NCBI RefSeq assembly: GCF_021605415.1
Contig: NZ_WKEQ01000023.1
Location: 1-64,000, forward strand
DNA: 64,000 nucleotides
Source: Pseudomonas syringae
Lineage (GTDB): Bacteria; Pseudomonadota; Gammaproteobacteria; Pseudomonadales; Pseudomonadaceae
Reading direction: 5' to 3'
The position numbers were made by a program, and so were the translations under genes. Shown one piece after another: positions 57,284 to 64,000 of the stretch (position 1 is the first letter of the stretch; each line of letters begins with the position of its first letter). A model generated the notes under the pieces. The model was not told the DNA's origin. It was given only the letters and a program-made list of their open reading frames with translations, and searched no databases.

Positions 57284-57982
57284 ATGACGCCGCACCTACC
57301 CAATCTGGATCTGACCCTGTTCGAGAACATGAAACCCACGGCGCCGGACGCGCACAAACCGCGCATCCTGTTGCTTTACGGATCGACCCGCGAACGCTCA
57401 TTCAGCCGCTTGCTGGTGGAAGAAGCGGCGCGCTTGCTTGAGCATTTCGGTGCTGAAACGCGGATCTTCAATCCCTCCGGTATGCCGCTGCCGGACGATG
57501 CGCCGGTCGATCATCCCAAGGTGCAGGAACTGCGCGATCTGGTGCTGTGGTCGGAAGGTCAGGTGTGGTGTTCGCCGGAACGCCACGGCGCGATGTCGGC
57601 GGTGTTCAAGGCGCAGATCGACTGGATCCCGCTGGAACTCGGCGCCGTTCGCCCCACCCAGGGCAAAACCCTGGCGGTGATGCAAGTGTGCGGCGGCTCG
57701 CAGTCGTTCAACGTGGTCAATCAGCTACGCGTGCTCGGTCGCTGGATGCGCATGTTCACCATCCCCAATCAGTCCTCTATCCCAAAGGCCTACATGGAGT
57801 TCGACGACGCTGGGCGGATGAAACCGTCGCCGTTCTATGATCGCGTCGTCGATGTGATGGAAGAGTTGGTGAAGTTCACGGCACTGCTTCGCGACCAACA
57901 GGACTTTCTGGTGGATCGTTATTCCGAGCGCAAGGAGTCGGCTGAGCAACTGATGGCGCGGGTGAATCAGCGTTCAATCTGA
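57284..57982 (+). CDS. arsH: Organoarsenical oxidase/NADPH-FMN oxidoreductase ArsH
   Basis: A 232-residue flavodoxin-like enzyme. It has LLLYGSTRERSFSRLLVEEA (FMN phosphate loop GSTRERSFS), PERHGAMSAVFKAQIDWIPL and VCGGSQSFNVVNQLR. ArsH oxidises trivalent methylated or aromatic arsenicals. The start at 57284 is 7 bp after GAGGA. Its 3' end overlaps the convergent LysR gene by 9 bp. Confidence 0.93.
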   Translation: MTPHLPNLDLTLFENMKPTAPDAHKPRILLLYGSTRERSFSRLLVEEAARLLEHFGAETRIFNPSGMPLPDDAPVDHPKVQELRDLVLWSEGQVWCSPERHGAMSAVFKAQIDWIPLELGAVRPTQGKTLAVMQVCGGSQSFNVVNQLRVLGRWMRMFTIPNQSSIPKAYMEFDDAGRMKPSPFYDRVVDVMEELVKFTALLRDQQDFLVDRYSERKESAEQLMARVNQRSI

Positions 57983-58879
57983 CGAAGGAACGCTGTACTT
58001 CAACGCCTCGACAAACGCCGAAAACGCAGGCGATGCCTGCCGTCGATTCGGGTAGTACAAGTGGTAACCCTGAAACTCGGGACACCAGGGCTCCAGTACT
58101 TCGATCAAGCGTCCGTCGGCCAGATACGGTGCAACCAGTTCCTCGGGCACATAGGCAAGGCCGACACCATCAACCGCCGCATTGAGCACATGCATGATGC
58201 TGTTGAACACCAGTTGCCCCTCGACTTTGACGGTAAACGCTTGACCGCCCCTGGCAAACTCCCACGCGTAAATCGCGCCTGAAGGTCTGTGCCGGATGTT
58301 GACGCAATGGTGATCGGTCAACTCGTGGGGTGTCGAGGGCGGCGGGTTTTGTTCGAAATAAGCGGGCGATCCCACCACCGCCAAACGCCAGTCCCGTCCG
58401 ATGCGAACGGCGATCATGTCCTTGCTGATCGATTCGCCCATCCGGATGCCAGCGTCGAACCGCTCTTCGACGACATTGGTGAATCCATAATCGACGTAGA
58501 ACTCCAGCGTGATGTCCGGATATTCCTGCAAAAAACCGGCAAGCATCGGCCGAATGCACAGTTCGATCTGGTCGTCAGTGCAGGAAATCCGCAGGGTGCC
58601 GCTGGGCTTGTCGCGCAATTCACTCAACGCTTCAAGCTCTGCGTTGATCTGATCGAACAGCGGGGCGATTGAATGCATCAGCCGTTGTCCCGCTTCGGTC
58701 GGCGACACATTGCGCGTCGTGCGGGCCAGCAAACGAATACCCAATCGCTCTTCAAGTGCGCGCAGGGTATGACTCAGCGCGGAAGGGGTGACGCCCAGTT
58801 TCGCGGCGGCTTTGGTAAAGCTGCGATCCTGCGCCACCGCCAGAAAGACCTGGAGGTCGTTGATTTTGGGATTTGCCAT
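57974..58879 (-). CDS. LysR-family transcriptional regulator
   Basis: A 301-residue regulator: LQVFLAVAQDRSFTKAAAKL, GVTPSALSHTLRALEERLG, LLARTTRNVSPTEAGQRLM and an effector-binding half with YVDYGFTNVVEERFDAGIRM. It is divergent from an MFS exporter gene by 114 bp and likely controls it. In that gap the direct repeat ATCAAGAT occurs twice. Its 3' end overlaps arsH by 9 bp, with no functional link implied. Confidence 0.9.
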   Translation of the reverse strand: MANPKINDLQVFLAVAQDRSFTKAAAKLGVTPSALSHTLRALEERLGIRLLARTTRNVSPTEAGQRLMHSIAPLFDQINAELEALSELRDKPSGTLRISCTDDQIELCIRPMLAGFLQEYPDITLEFYVDYGFTNVVEERFDAGIRMGESISKDMIAVRIGRDWRLAVVGSPAYFEQNPPPSTPHELTDHHCVNIRHRPSGAIYAWEFARGGQAFTVKVEGQLVFNSIMHVLNAAVDGVGLAYVPEELVAPYLADGRLIEVLEPWCPEFQGYHLYYPNRRQASPAFSAFVEALKYSVPSSD

Positions 58880-58993
58880 TGCTGAGGTTTTCTCATGACT
58901 GCATCAAGATTGTTCCTACTAATCAAGATGCGCACGATCCGTCAAGCTTTGTGGCCTGAAGTGTTTTGACTATTCGTTGATGAGATTTTTTCA

Positions 58994-60217
58994 ATGACCG
59001 CTCAAGTGTTCGACCTACCGGCCAACGATGCCCATGACCCACAGCGAAGCCGGGAGCAACCCGCCCACTGGAGCGCCATTTTTGCGATGACGATGTGCGT
59101 CTTTGCGCTGATCGCTTCGGAGTTTATGCCCGTCAGTCTGCTGACCCCGATAGCCTCGGACTTACAGATCAGTGAAGGGCTGGTCGGCTACGGCATCGCC
59201 ATCTCCGGCGCTTTCGCCGTGTTGACCAGCCTGAATATTTCCAGACTCGCGGGCGCGATGGATCGCAAAACGTTATTGCTGCTGCTGACCTCGCTGATGT
59301 GCGTGTCAGGGCTGGTGGTTGCTATGGCGCCAAACTATACGGTGTACATGACCGGTCGCGCGTTGATCGGCGTGGTCATCGGCGGTTTCTGGTCGATGTC
59401 GGCGGCCATGGCCATGCGCCTGGTGCCGTCGCAAAGCGTGCCGAAGGCCTTGGCAATCTTCAACAGCGGCAATGCGTTGGCCACCGTGGTGGCCGCGCCG
59501 ATGGGCAGTTATCTGGGCGGCGTGATCGGCTGGCGCGGTGCTTTTTTCTGTCTGGTGCCGGTCGCGATCATCGCCTTGATCTGGCAGTGGATCAGCCTGC
59601 CCGCCATGAAAGCGGAGCCGCGTAAAGCGGACACTGGCAATGTCTTCCGGTTGCTCAAAAGCCCTTTGGTGAGCTTCGGCATGTTAGGCGCCGGGGTTTT
59701 CTTCATGGGGCAGTTTGTGCTGTTTACCTATTTGCGCCCGTTCCTCGAAACCGTTACGCATGTTGACGTTTCCACGTTGTCGATGATCCTGCTGACCATC
59801 GGCGTGGCGGGTTTCATCGGCACCGTGTTGATTGGCAATTTCTTGAAGGCGGGTGTTTATCGCGTCCTGATCTGCATTCCGCTGCTGATGGCGGCCATCG
59901 CACTGTCTTTGATCGTACTTGGCGGCGGTGTTGTGGCGGTTTTCGTATTACTCGCGCTGTGGGGGTTGATCGCGACAGCCGCGCCAGTGGGTTGGTGGGC
60001 GTGGCTGGCGCGAGCGCTGCCCAAAGACGCCGAGGCTGGGGGAGGGCTGATGGTGGCCGTCATTCAGCTCTCCATTGCGCTGGGCTCGACCGTCGGCGGC
60101 ATGCTGTTTGATGGCAGCGGCTACCGGGTCACCTTTCTCGCGAGCGCTGTGTTACTGGTGCTTGCGGCGATTGTTGCTTTGATCACGTTGCGAAAGTCAG
60201 GCTCGGATATTGAGTAA
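58994..60217 (+). CDS. MFS exporter, NepI-like (purine nucleoside/drug efflux family)
   Basis: A 407-residue DHA1-type MFS protein with 12 membrane segments. EFMPVSLLTPIASDLQISEG, GRALIGVVIGGFWSMSAAMA and MRLVPSQSVPKALAIF closely match NepI of E. coli, an exporter of purine ribonucleosides, and related drug exporters. The substrate in this organism is not certain. It is divergent from the LysR gene. A small gene and REP elements follow. Confidence 0.87.
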   Translation: MTAQVFDLPANDAHDPQRSREQPAHWSAIFAMTMCVFALIASEFMPVSLLTPIASDLQISEGLVGYGIAISGAFAVLTSLNISRLAGAMDRKTLLLLLTSLMCVSGLVVAMAPNYTVYMTGRALIGVVIGGFWSMSAAMAMRLVPSQSVPKALAIFNSGNALATVVAAPMGSYLGGVIGWRGAFFCLVPVAIIALIWQWISLPAMKAEPRKADTGNVFRLLKSPLVSFGMLGAGVFFMGQFVLFTYLRPFLETVTHVDVSTLSMILLTIGVAGFIGTVLIGNFLKAGVYRVLICIPLLMAAIALSLIVLGGGVVAVFVLLALWGLIATAAPVGWWAWLARALPKDAEAGGGLMVAVIQLSIALGSTVGGMLFDGSGYRVTFLASAVLLVLAAIVALITLRKSGSDIE

Positions 60218-60356
60218 TTCCCGCGGGAGCGAGCTTGCGCCCGAAATATTTACCGTGGCGGTTGGATGACGTGATTACCGAGTATCGGCCTCGCAAAATT
60301 GGAACTGGCCGGTCGATGAAGTGCCGAAACAGGTATCCACCCAGCGGAGAGCCGTG

Positions 60357-60473
60357 ATGACTGACGAGAAAAAGACTGAGCCTGAAAAAGAGGTGCCTGC
60401 ACATTCCACCGAGGACGAGCGCGAACGCCTGAAAGACTTCAACAAGGACGGCATCCCACCAGGCTCTTGCTGA
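60357..60473 (+). CDS. Small hydrophilic protein, 38 aa
   Basis: A 38-codon gene (MTDEKKTEPEKEVPAHSTED..., ending DGIPPGSC). GGAGAG stands six bases before the ATG. The composition (charged, disorder-like, ending in Cys) is not random-looking, and the codon use is coherent. I do not know its function. It is unlinked to the MFS gene except by proximity (139 bp). Confidence 0.6.
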   Translation: MTDEKKTEPEKEVPAHSTEDERERLKDFNKDGIPPGSC

Positions 60474-60825
60474 GGCAGATCGCGGATCCGTCGGTAGCGC
60501 CGCGCTGATAATCCGCCGCGGCGTTTCGTTGCGCCGGTCTGCTGGTGATTGCGGATGTCAGGCACTGCCCTTGAGCCTGTGCCGCCGCCATCGCGGGCAA
60601 GCCCGGCTCCCACAGGATTTGAGGCAAAACGGAATTTTCGGTTTCACCCAAATCCCTGTGGGAGCGAGCCTGCTCGCGAAAGCGATCCTTCAGTCAACGC
60701 ATTGCCAACCGACCTGACGCGATCGCGAGCAGGCTCGCTCCTACAGTATCTGTAGTGAGTCGGCTTTTATCGAACGCCTGCGCACGCGGCGGGTCTGCTG
60801 CTTACTACCCCTCGGAAACAATCCA
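60474..60825. other. Intergenic region before the DUF1206 gene
   Basis: About 350 bp without a supported gene. It holds a REP-like half (GGGCAAGCCCGGCTCCCAC around 60596) and the REPIN at 60656-60745, and then the promoter of the DUF1206 gene. Confidence 0.55.
60656..60745. repeat. REPIN (inverted REP pair)
   Basis: TGTGGGAGCGAGCCTGCTCG at 60657 and its inverted partner GCGAGCAGGCTCGCTCCTAC at 60725 face each other across about 50 bp. This is the canonical REPIN arrangement of fluorescent pseudomonads. Confidence 0.88.
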
Positions 60826-61665
60826 ATGTTCGCGCAAAACACCCTCGTCGCACTCGCTCGGGGCGGATACGCCGCTCGGGGCGTGCTTTATCTGATCATC
60901 GGTATCTTCGCGCTGCTGGCCGCTAAAGATTCGACAGGATCAAAGGACAGTCACAAAAGTCTTGAAGCGTTATTAAGCCAACCTTTCGGTTACGTTCTGG
61001 TCGGGCTCGTGGTGGCCGGTCTGCTCGCATTCGCCGCGTGGCGCGTGTTGCAGGCCATTCGCGACGTCGATCATCACGGCAAAAATCTCAAGGGATGGGT
61101 CATTCGTGCAGGTTTGCTGGCAGGCGGTCTGGTCAACGGCGGCCTGGCGCTTTTCGCATTGGGCCTGCTCATCAGCGGTGCTCGAAGCTCAGGCGATTCC
61201 GGCAGCGGGCAGACGAAGGATTTACTGGCCCATCTTCTATCCTGGGATCACTCCAACGTGTTGATCCACCTCATCGCACTCGTCCCGCTGGGCGTGGGCC
61301 TTGCTCACATCATCAAAGGCTGGAAAGCTTCATTTGAGAAGTACTTTGAAGCGGACGAAGAGGTGATGCGTTACATACGCCCGATGTCTCGATTCGGGCT
61401 GATCGCCAGAGGCGTGGTGTTTATCGAGATTGCGGTGCTGTTGGAGTTCAGTGGCTCCCGTTACAAGGCGACGGATCCTCCCGGGATGAAGGAAGCGCTT
61501 GATGCTCTTCAGAATCTGCCCGCAGGCGCTTTGATTTTGATGGTGATGGCGTTGGGGTTGATTGCCTTTTCGGCGTACAGCTTTTCTGAAGCGGCGTGGC
61601 GCAAGATAAACATGGATGTGCCGGGCGTCGCGGGGGGCAAGGTGAGCGCTGCGCAGAAAGTCTGA
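60826..61665 (+). CDS. DUF1206 membrane protein
   Basis: A 279-residue integral membrane protein built from three copies of a two-helix DUF1206 module. Each starts with an Arg-Gly motif before a helix: LARGGYAARGVLYLIIGIFAL, then LKGWVIRAGLLAGGLVNGGL and FGLIARGVVFIEIAVLLEF. The function of the family is unknown. It is monocistronic. The ATG lies after a TCGGAAAC site. Confidence 0.85.
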   Translation: MFAQNTLVALARGGYAARGVLYLIIGIFALLAAKDSTGSKDSHKSLEALLSQPFGYVLVGLVVAGLLAFAAWRVLQAIRDVDHHGKNLKGWVIRAGLLAGGLVNGGLALFALGLLISGARSSGDSGSGQTKDLLAHLLSWDHSNVLIHLIALVPLGVGLAHIIKGWKASFEKYFEADEEVMRYIRPMSRFGLIARGVVFIEIAVLLEFSGSRYKATDPPGMKEALDALQNLPAGALILMVMALGLIAFSAYSFSEAAWRKINMDVPGVAGGKVSAAQKV

Positions 61666-61699
61666 CGCGCTCATTCAGGCCGCCTCCTTTTTACGTGCC

Positions 61700-62626
61700 T
61701 CAGTAGCCATGATCGCGCTTGATCAAACCGTGCAGCGGCTCGCCGGTCTGATGACGCCTGATATTGGCGAGCAGCCCCTCGAAGGCGCTCTGCGGTGCCG
61801 TCATTGCGCCGACGTGCGGCGTCAGCCAGACGTGCGGGTGCCGCCAGAATGGATGATCCGGTGATGGCGGTTCTTCATTGAGCACATCAAGAATGGCGTG
61901 GCTCAGTTGCCCGTCATCCAGCGCTTGCAGTAGATCGTCTTCGTCCAGATGACCACCCCGGCCCAGATTGATCAGGCTGGCACCCTTCGGCAGGGCGGCC
62001 AGCGTTCTCGCATTCAGTATGCCCCGGGTGTCATCGGTCAGTGGCAGCAGGCAGATCAGGATGTCGCACTGGTTCAGAAAGGGCTCGAGCTGGTCGTTGC
62101 CCGCATGGCATTGCACACCGTCGATGCTTTTCTGCGAGCGTGCCCAGCCATGCAACTGGAAGTTGAACGCACGCAAGCTCTGCAGCACCGCACTGCCCAG
62201 ATTGCCCAGGCCCATGACGCCGATCCGACGTTGCGCTGCCGGGGTCAGAAGGTGGTCTTGCCAGCGCCCGGCCTGTTGTTGACGCAGATACAGCGGAACC
62301 TGTCGATGCAGGCTCAACACGGCGAAGCAGGCGTATTCGACGATGCCTTCAGCGATGCCGGGGTCGAGCATGCGTACAACCTGGATGTGCCCGGGCAGTT
62401 CGCCGAGGTCGAATTGATCGACGCCCGCCGAGGTGGCGAAGATGACTTCCAGATTCGGGAAGCGCTCATGCAACTGCCGAGGCGGTTGCCAGGCGGCGAA
62501 GTAGCGCACGTCTGCCGGGTCGCCGATGTTTGGCCACAAGCGCACGTCGATATCTGGCGCATGTTGTTCGAACAGCGCTTTCCAGGCGCAGCCACGGGCA
62601 TCGTCGACTTTGAACAGCAGGGTCAT
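61700..62626 (-). CDS. ghrA: Glyoxylate/hydroxypyruvate reductase A (D-2-hydroxyacid dehydrogenase)
   Basis: A 308-residue D-isomer 2-hydroxyacid dehydrogenase. It shows VIFATSAGVDQFDL, GVMGLGNLGSAVLQSL (Rossmann), LINLGRGGHLDEDDLLQALD (catalytic Arg), LDVLNEEPPSPDHPFW (Glu) and WLTPHVGAMT (His). Close to GhrA/YcdW. It reduces glyoxylate and hydroxypyruvate with NADPH. The ATG at 62626 with GAGACAG is preferred over the longer frame to 62659. It lies next to the tartrate/D-malate dehydrogenase gene, 107 bp apart and on the same strand, which could make an oxo-acid reduction unit. Confidence 0.87.
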   Translation of the reverse strand: MTLLFKVDDARGCAWKALFEQHAPDIDVRLWPNIGDPADVRYFAAWQPPRQLHERFPNLEVIFATSAGVDQFDLGELPGHIQVVRMLDPGIAEGIVEYACFAVLSLHRQVPLYLRQQQAGRWQDHLLTPAAQRRIGVMGLGNLGSAVLQSLRAFNFQLHGWARSQKSIDGVQCHAGNDQLEPFLNQCDILICLLPLTDDTRGILNARTLAALPKGASLINLGRGGHLDEDDLLQALDDGQLSHAILDVLNEEPPSPDHPFWRHPHVWLTPHVGAMTAPQSAFEGLLANIRRHQTGEPLHGLIKRDHGY

Positions 62627-62733
62627 GGTCTGTCTCGCAAGCGCTGGAACGGTGATCACACGATGCCAAAGTCACGCGCAACAATCTTCCATATCACCGG
62701 CCGTGAATGGAAGATTGCGCGGTATTTGCCGGC

Positions 62734-63813
62734 TCAGACAGCAGAGGCGATGGCCTTGCCCAAGGCTTCGGTGTTGCCTTTGCCGCCAATATCGGCGGTC
62801 AACGGTGCGTGTTCCGGCCCCATTGCCAGAACCGTTTCGATGGCGGCCAGCACTGCCGCTCCAGCCTCAGGGTGGCCGAGGTGTTCGAGCATCATCGCGC
62901 CGCACCAGATCTGGCCGATCGGGTTGGCAATGCCTTTCCCGGCAATGTCCGGCGCCGAGCCGTGCACGGGTTCAAACAGGCTCGGGAAGTTGCGCTCCGG
63001 ATTGATGTTGGCGGACGGCGCGATGCCGATGGTGCCGGTGCAGGCGGGGCCAAGGTCGGAAAGGATGTCGCCGAACAGGTTGCTCGCGACCACCACGTCG
63101 AACCAGTCCGGGTGCAGGACGAAGTTCGCCGTGAGAATGTCGATGTGGTACTTGTCGACCTTCACTTCAGGGAATTTCTTGCCCATTTCGACAACGCGCT
63201 CATCCCAGTACGGCATGGTGATGGCGATGCCGTTGGATTTGGTAGCAGAGGTGAGGTGCTTCTTCGGGCGGCTCTGGGCCAAGTCGTAGGCGAACTTGAG
63301 GATGCGGTCGACGCCAACGCGGGTCATGACGGTTTCCTGCAACACGATTTCCCGCTCGGTGCCCGGGAACATCTTGCCGCCGACACTGGAATATTCGCCT
63401 TCGGTGTTTTCCCGCACAACCCAGAAATCGATATCGCCGGGCTTGCGATTCGCCAGCGGCGCCTTGACGCCCGGCATCAGGCGGCAAGGGCGCAGGTTGA
63501 CGTACTGGTCGAATTCGCGACGGAACTGCAGCAACGAATCCCACAGGGAAATGTGATCAGGCACGACGTCTGGCCAGCCGACTGCGCCGAAATAGATCGC
63601 GTCGTAGCCCTTGAGAATGTCGAACCAGTCGTCAGGCATCATTTTGCCGTGTGCGAGGTAGTAATCGGCGCTGGCGAAATCAAACCAGTCCCATTGCAAT
63701 TCCAGATCGTGTTTGGCCGCCACCGCGTCGAGTACGCGCACGCCTTCGGGCATGACTTCCTTGCCGATGCCGTCGCCGGGGATCACTGCAATTTTGTACT
63801 GGGCTTTGCTCAT
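62734..63813 (-). CDS. Tartrate dehydrogenase/D-malate dehydrogenase (decarboxylating), DmlA/TtuC-like
   Basis: A 359-residue isocitrate/isopropylmalate dehydrogenase-family enzyme: VIPGDGIGKEVMPEGVRVLD, YFGAVGWPDVVPDH, VVRENTEGEYSSVGG, the Lys in SATKSNGIA, and the metal-binding NLFGDILSDLG. It oxidises D-malate, tartrate or similar acids with NAD, with decarboxylation to oxo-acids. It is divergent from a LysR gene, 108 bp apart, in the pattern of dmlA-dmlR. Confidence 0.9.
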   Translation of the reverse strand: MSKAQYKIAVIPGDGIGKEVMPEGVRVLDAVAAKHDLELQWDWFDFASADYYLAHGKMMPDDWFDILKGYDAIYFGAVGWPDVVPDHISLWDSLLQFRREFDQYVNLRPCRLMPGVKAPLANRKPGDIDFWVVRENTEGEYSSVGGKMFPGTEREIVLQETVMTRVGVDRILKFAYDLAQSRPKKHLTSATKSNGIAITMPYWDERVVEMGKKFPEVKVDKYHIDILTANFVLHPDWFDVVVASNLFGDILSDLGPACTGTIGIAPSANINPERNFPSLFEPVHGSAPDIAGKGIANPIGQIWCGAMMLEHLGHPEAGAAVLAAIETVLAMGPEHAPLTADIGGKGNTEALGKAIASAV

Positions 63814-63921
63814 GGTTTCGACTCCTCGGATTGATGTGGACTGATTGCCAGTGTATGCAGTCGCGCTGTATTAATAATTAGCCTTGCGCGAAAGCCATTC
63901 TTAAATTTCAGGAAAGAATCC

Positions 63922-64000
63922 GTGGCAATCATCGATGACTTGAGTTTCTTCCAGCAGGTGGCGACACGCGGCAGTCTGACCGAAGTGGCGCGGCATCTCG
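63922..64000 (+). CDS. LysR-family regulator (N-terminal part, cut by window end)
   Basis: The frame starts at a GTG (63922) seven bases after AGGAAAGA and reads MAIIDDLSFFQQVATRGSLTE then VARHL, the first helices of a LysR HTH. The rest lies beyond the window. The gene is divergent from the tartrate/D-malate dehydrogenase gene, suggesting a DmlR-like activator of it. Confidence 0.85.
   Translation, partial: MAIIDDLSFFQQVATRGSLTEVARHL

Noticed and set aside
1..64000. CRISPR arrays, tRNA/rRNA genes, prophage or insertion sequences
   Set aside because: I saw no repeat-spacer array, no tRNA cloverleaf-like segment, no transposase or phage structural gene, and no flanking inverted repeats of IS type.

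Overview
The window looks like a chromosomal segment of a Pseudomonas, most likely of the P. fluorescens group. The support is high-GC coding, tightly packed short-overlap operons, REP/REPIN elements of the GCGAGCAGGCTCGCTCC type, and a typical Pseudomonas gene set (membrane PQQ dehydrogenase, ars genes, CigR-like protein, many LysR/SDR genes). No tRNA, rRNA, CRISPR array, prophage or IS was seen. This is accessory chromosome dominated by small self-contained metabolic, transport and detoxification modules, each with its own regulator.

Layout. 1-4.4 kb: the tail of a membrane protein, a secreted SMP-30 protein, a flavoprotein gene that has lost its FAD-binding half, and a purine module (NCS2 permease plus deaminase). 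4.5-10.8 kb: seven overlapping leftward genes (thermostable-hemolysin family protein, AMP-forming ligase, haem-oxygenase-like iron oxidase, SDR, TPR protein, response regulator, histidine kinase) forming an undescribed-looking lipid or carboxylate modification operon with its own two-component system. 11.2-15.0 kb: oxidoreductases, an ArsR repressor with two matching 20-bp operators, and trmK. 15.2-24.2 kb: a GAF-GAF-GGDEF-EAL protein, a PQQ dehydrogenase, OPT and MFS transporters. 24.3-29.6 kb: an electrophile-detoxification operon (DJ-1/PfpI, SSADH, Old Yellow Enzyme, SDR) with TetR boxes TAGAC-N5-GTCTA. 29.7-40.2 kb: ABC exporter, hydrolase, msrA, a cytochrome b/molybdenum oxidoreductase/MXKDX-repeat module, DMT exporter with LysR, CigR-like protein, YeeE/TsuA transporter.

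40.2-45.5 kb is the most interesting region. A five-gene leftward operon (PLP aminotransferase-like, unknown protein, DapA-like aldolase, haem-oxygenase-like diiron protein, mini-Rieske ferredoxin) lies divergent from a luxI gene that converges on luxR. Two nearly identical, oppositely oriented lux boxes sit in the shared promoter. This reads as a quorum-sensing-controlled small-molecule cluster I cannot match to a named product.

45.8-51 kb: a GST, an orphan C-terminal fragment of pyruvate dehydrogenase E1, a MarR regulator and a complete AceE paralogue, linked by GTTGCAATTGCAAC operators. 51-64 kb: an oil-body-associated-protein homologue, an AraC-SDR-VOC-reductase module, a serine hydrolase, an ars cluster lacking its efflux pump, a NepI-like MFS exporter with LysR, a DUF1206 protein, GhrA, and a tartrate/D-malate dehydrogenase divergent from a LysR gene cut by the window end.
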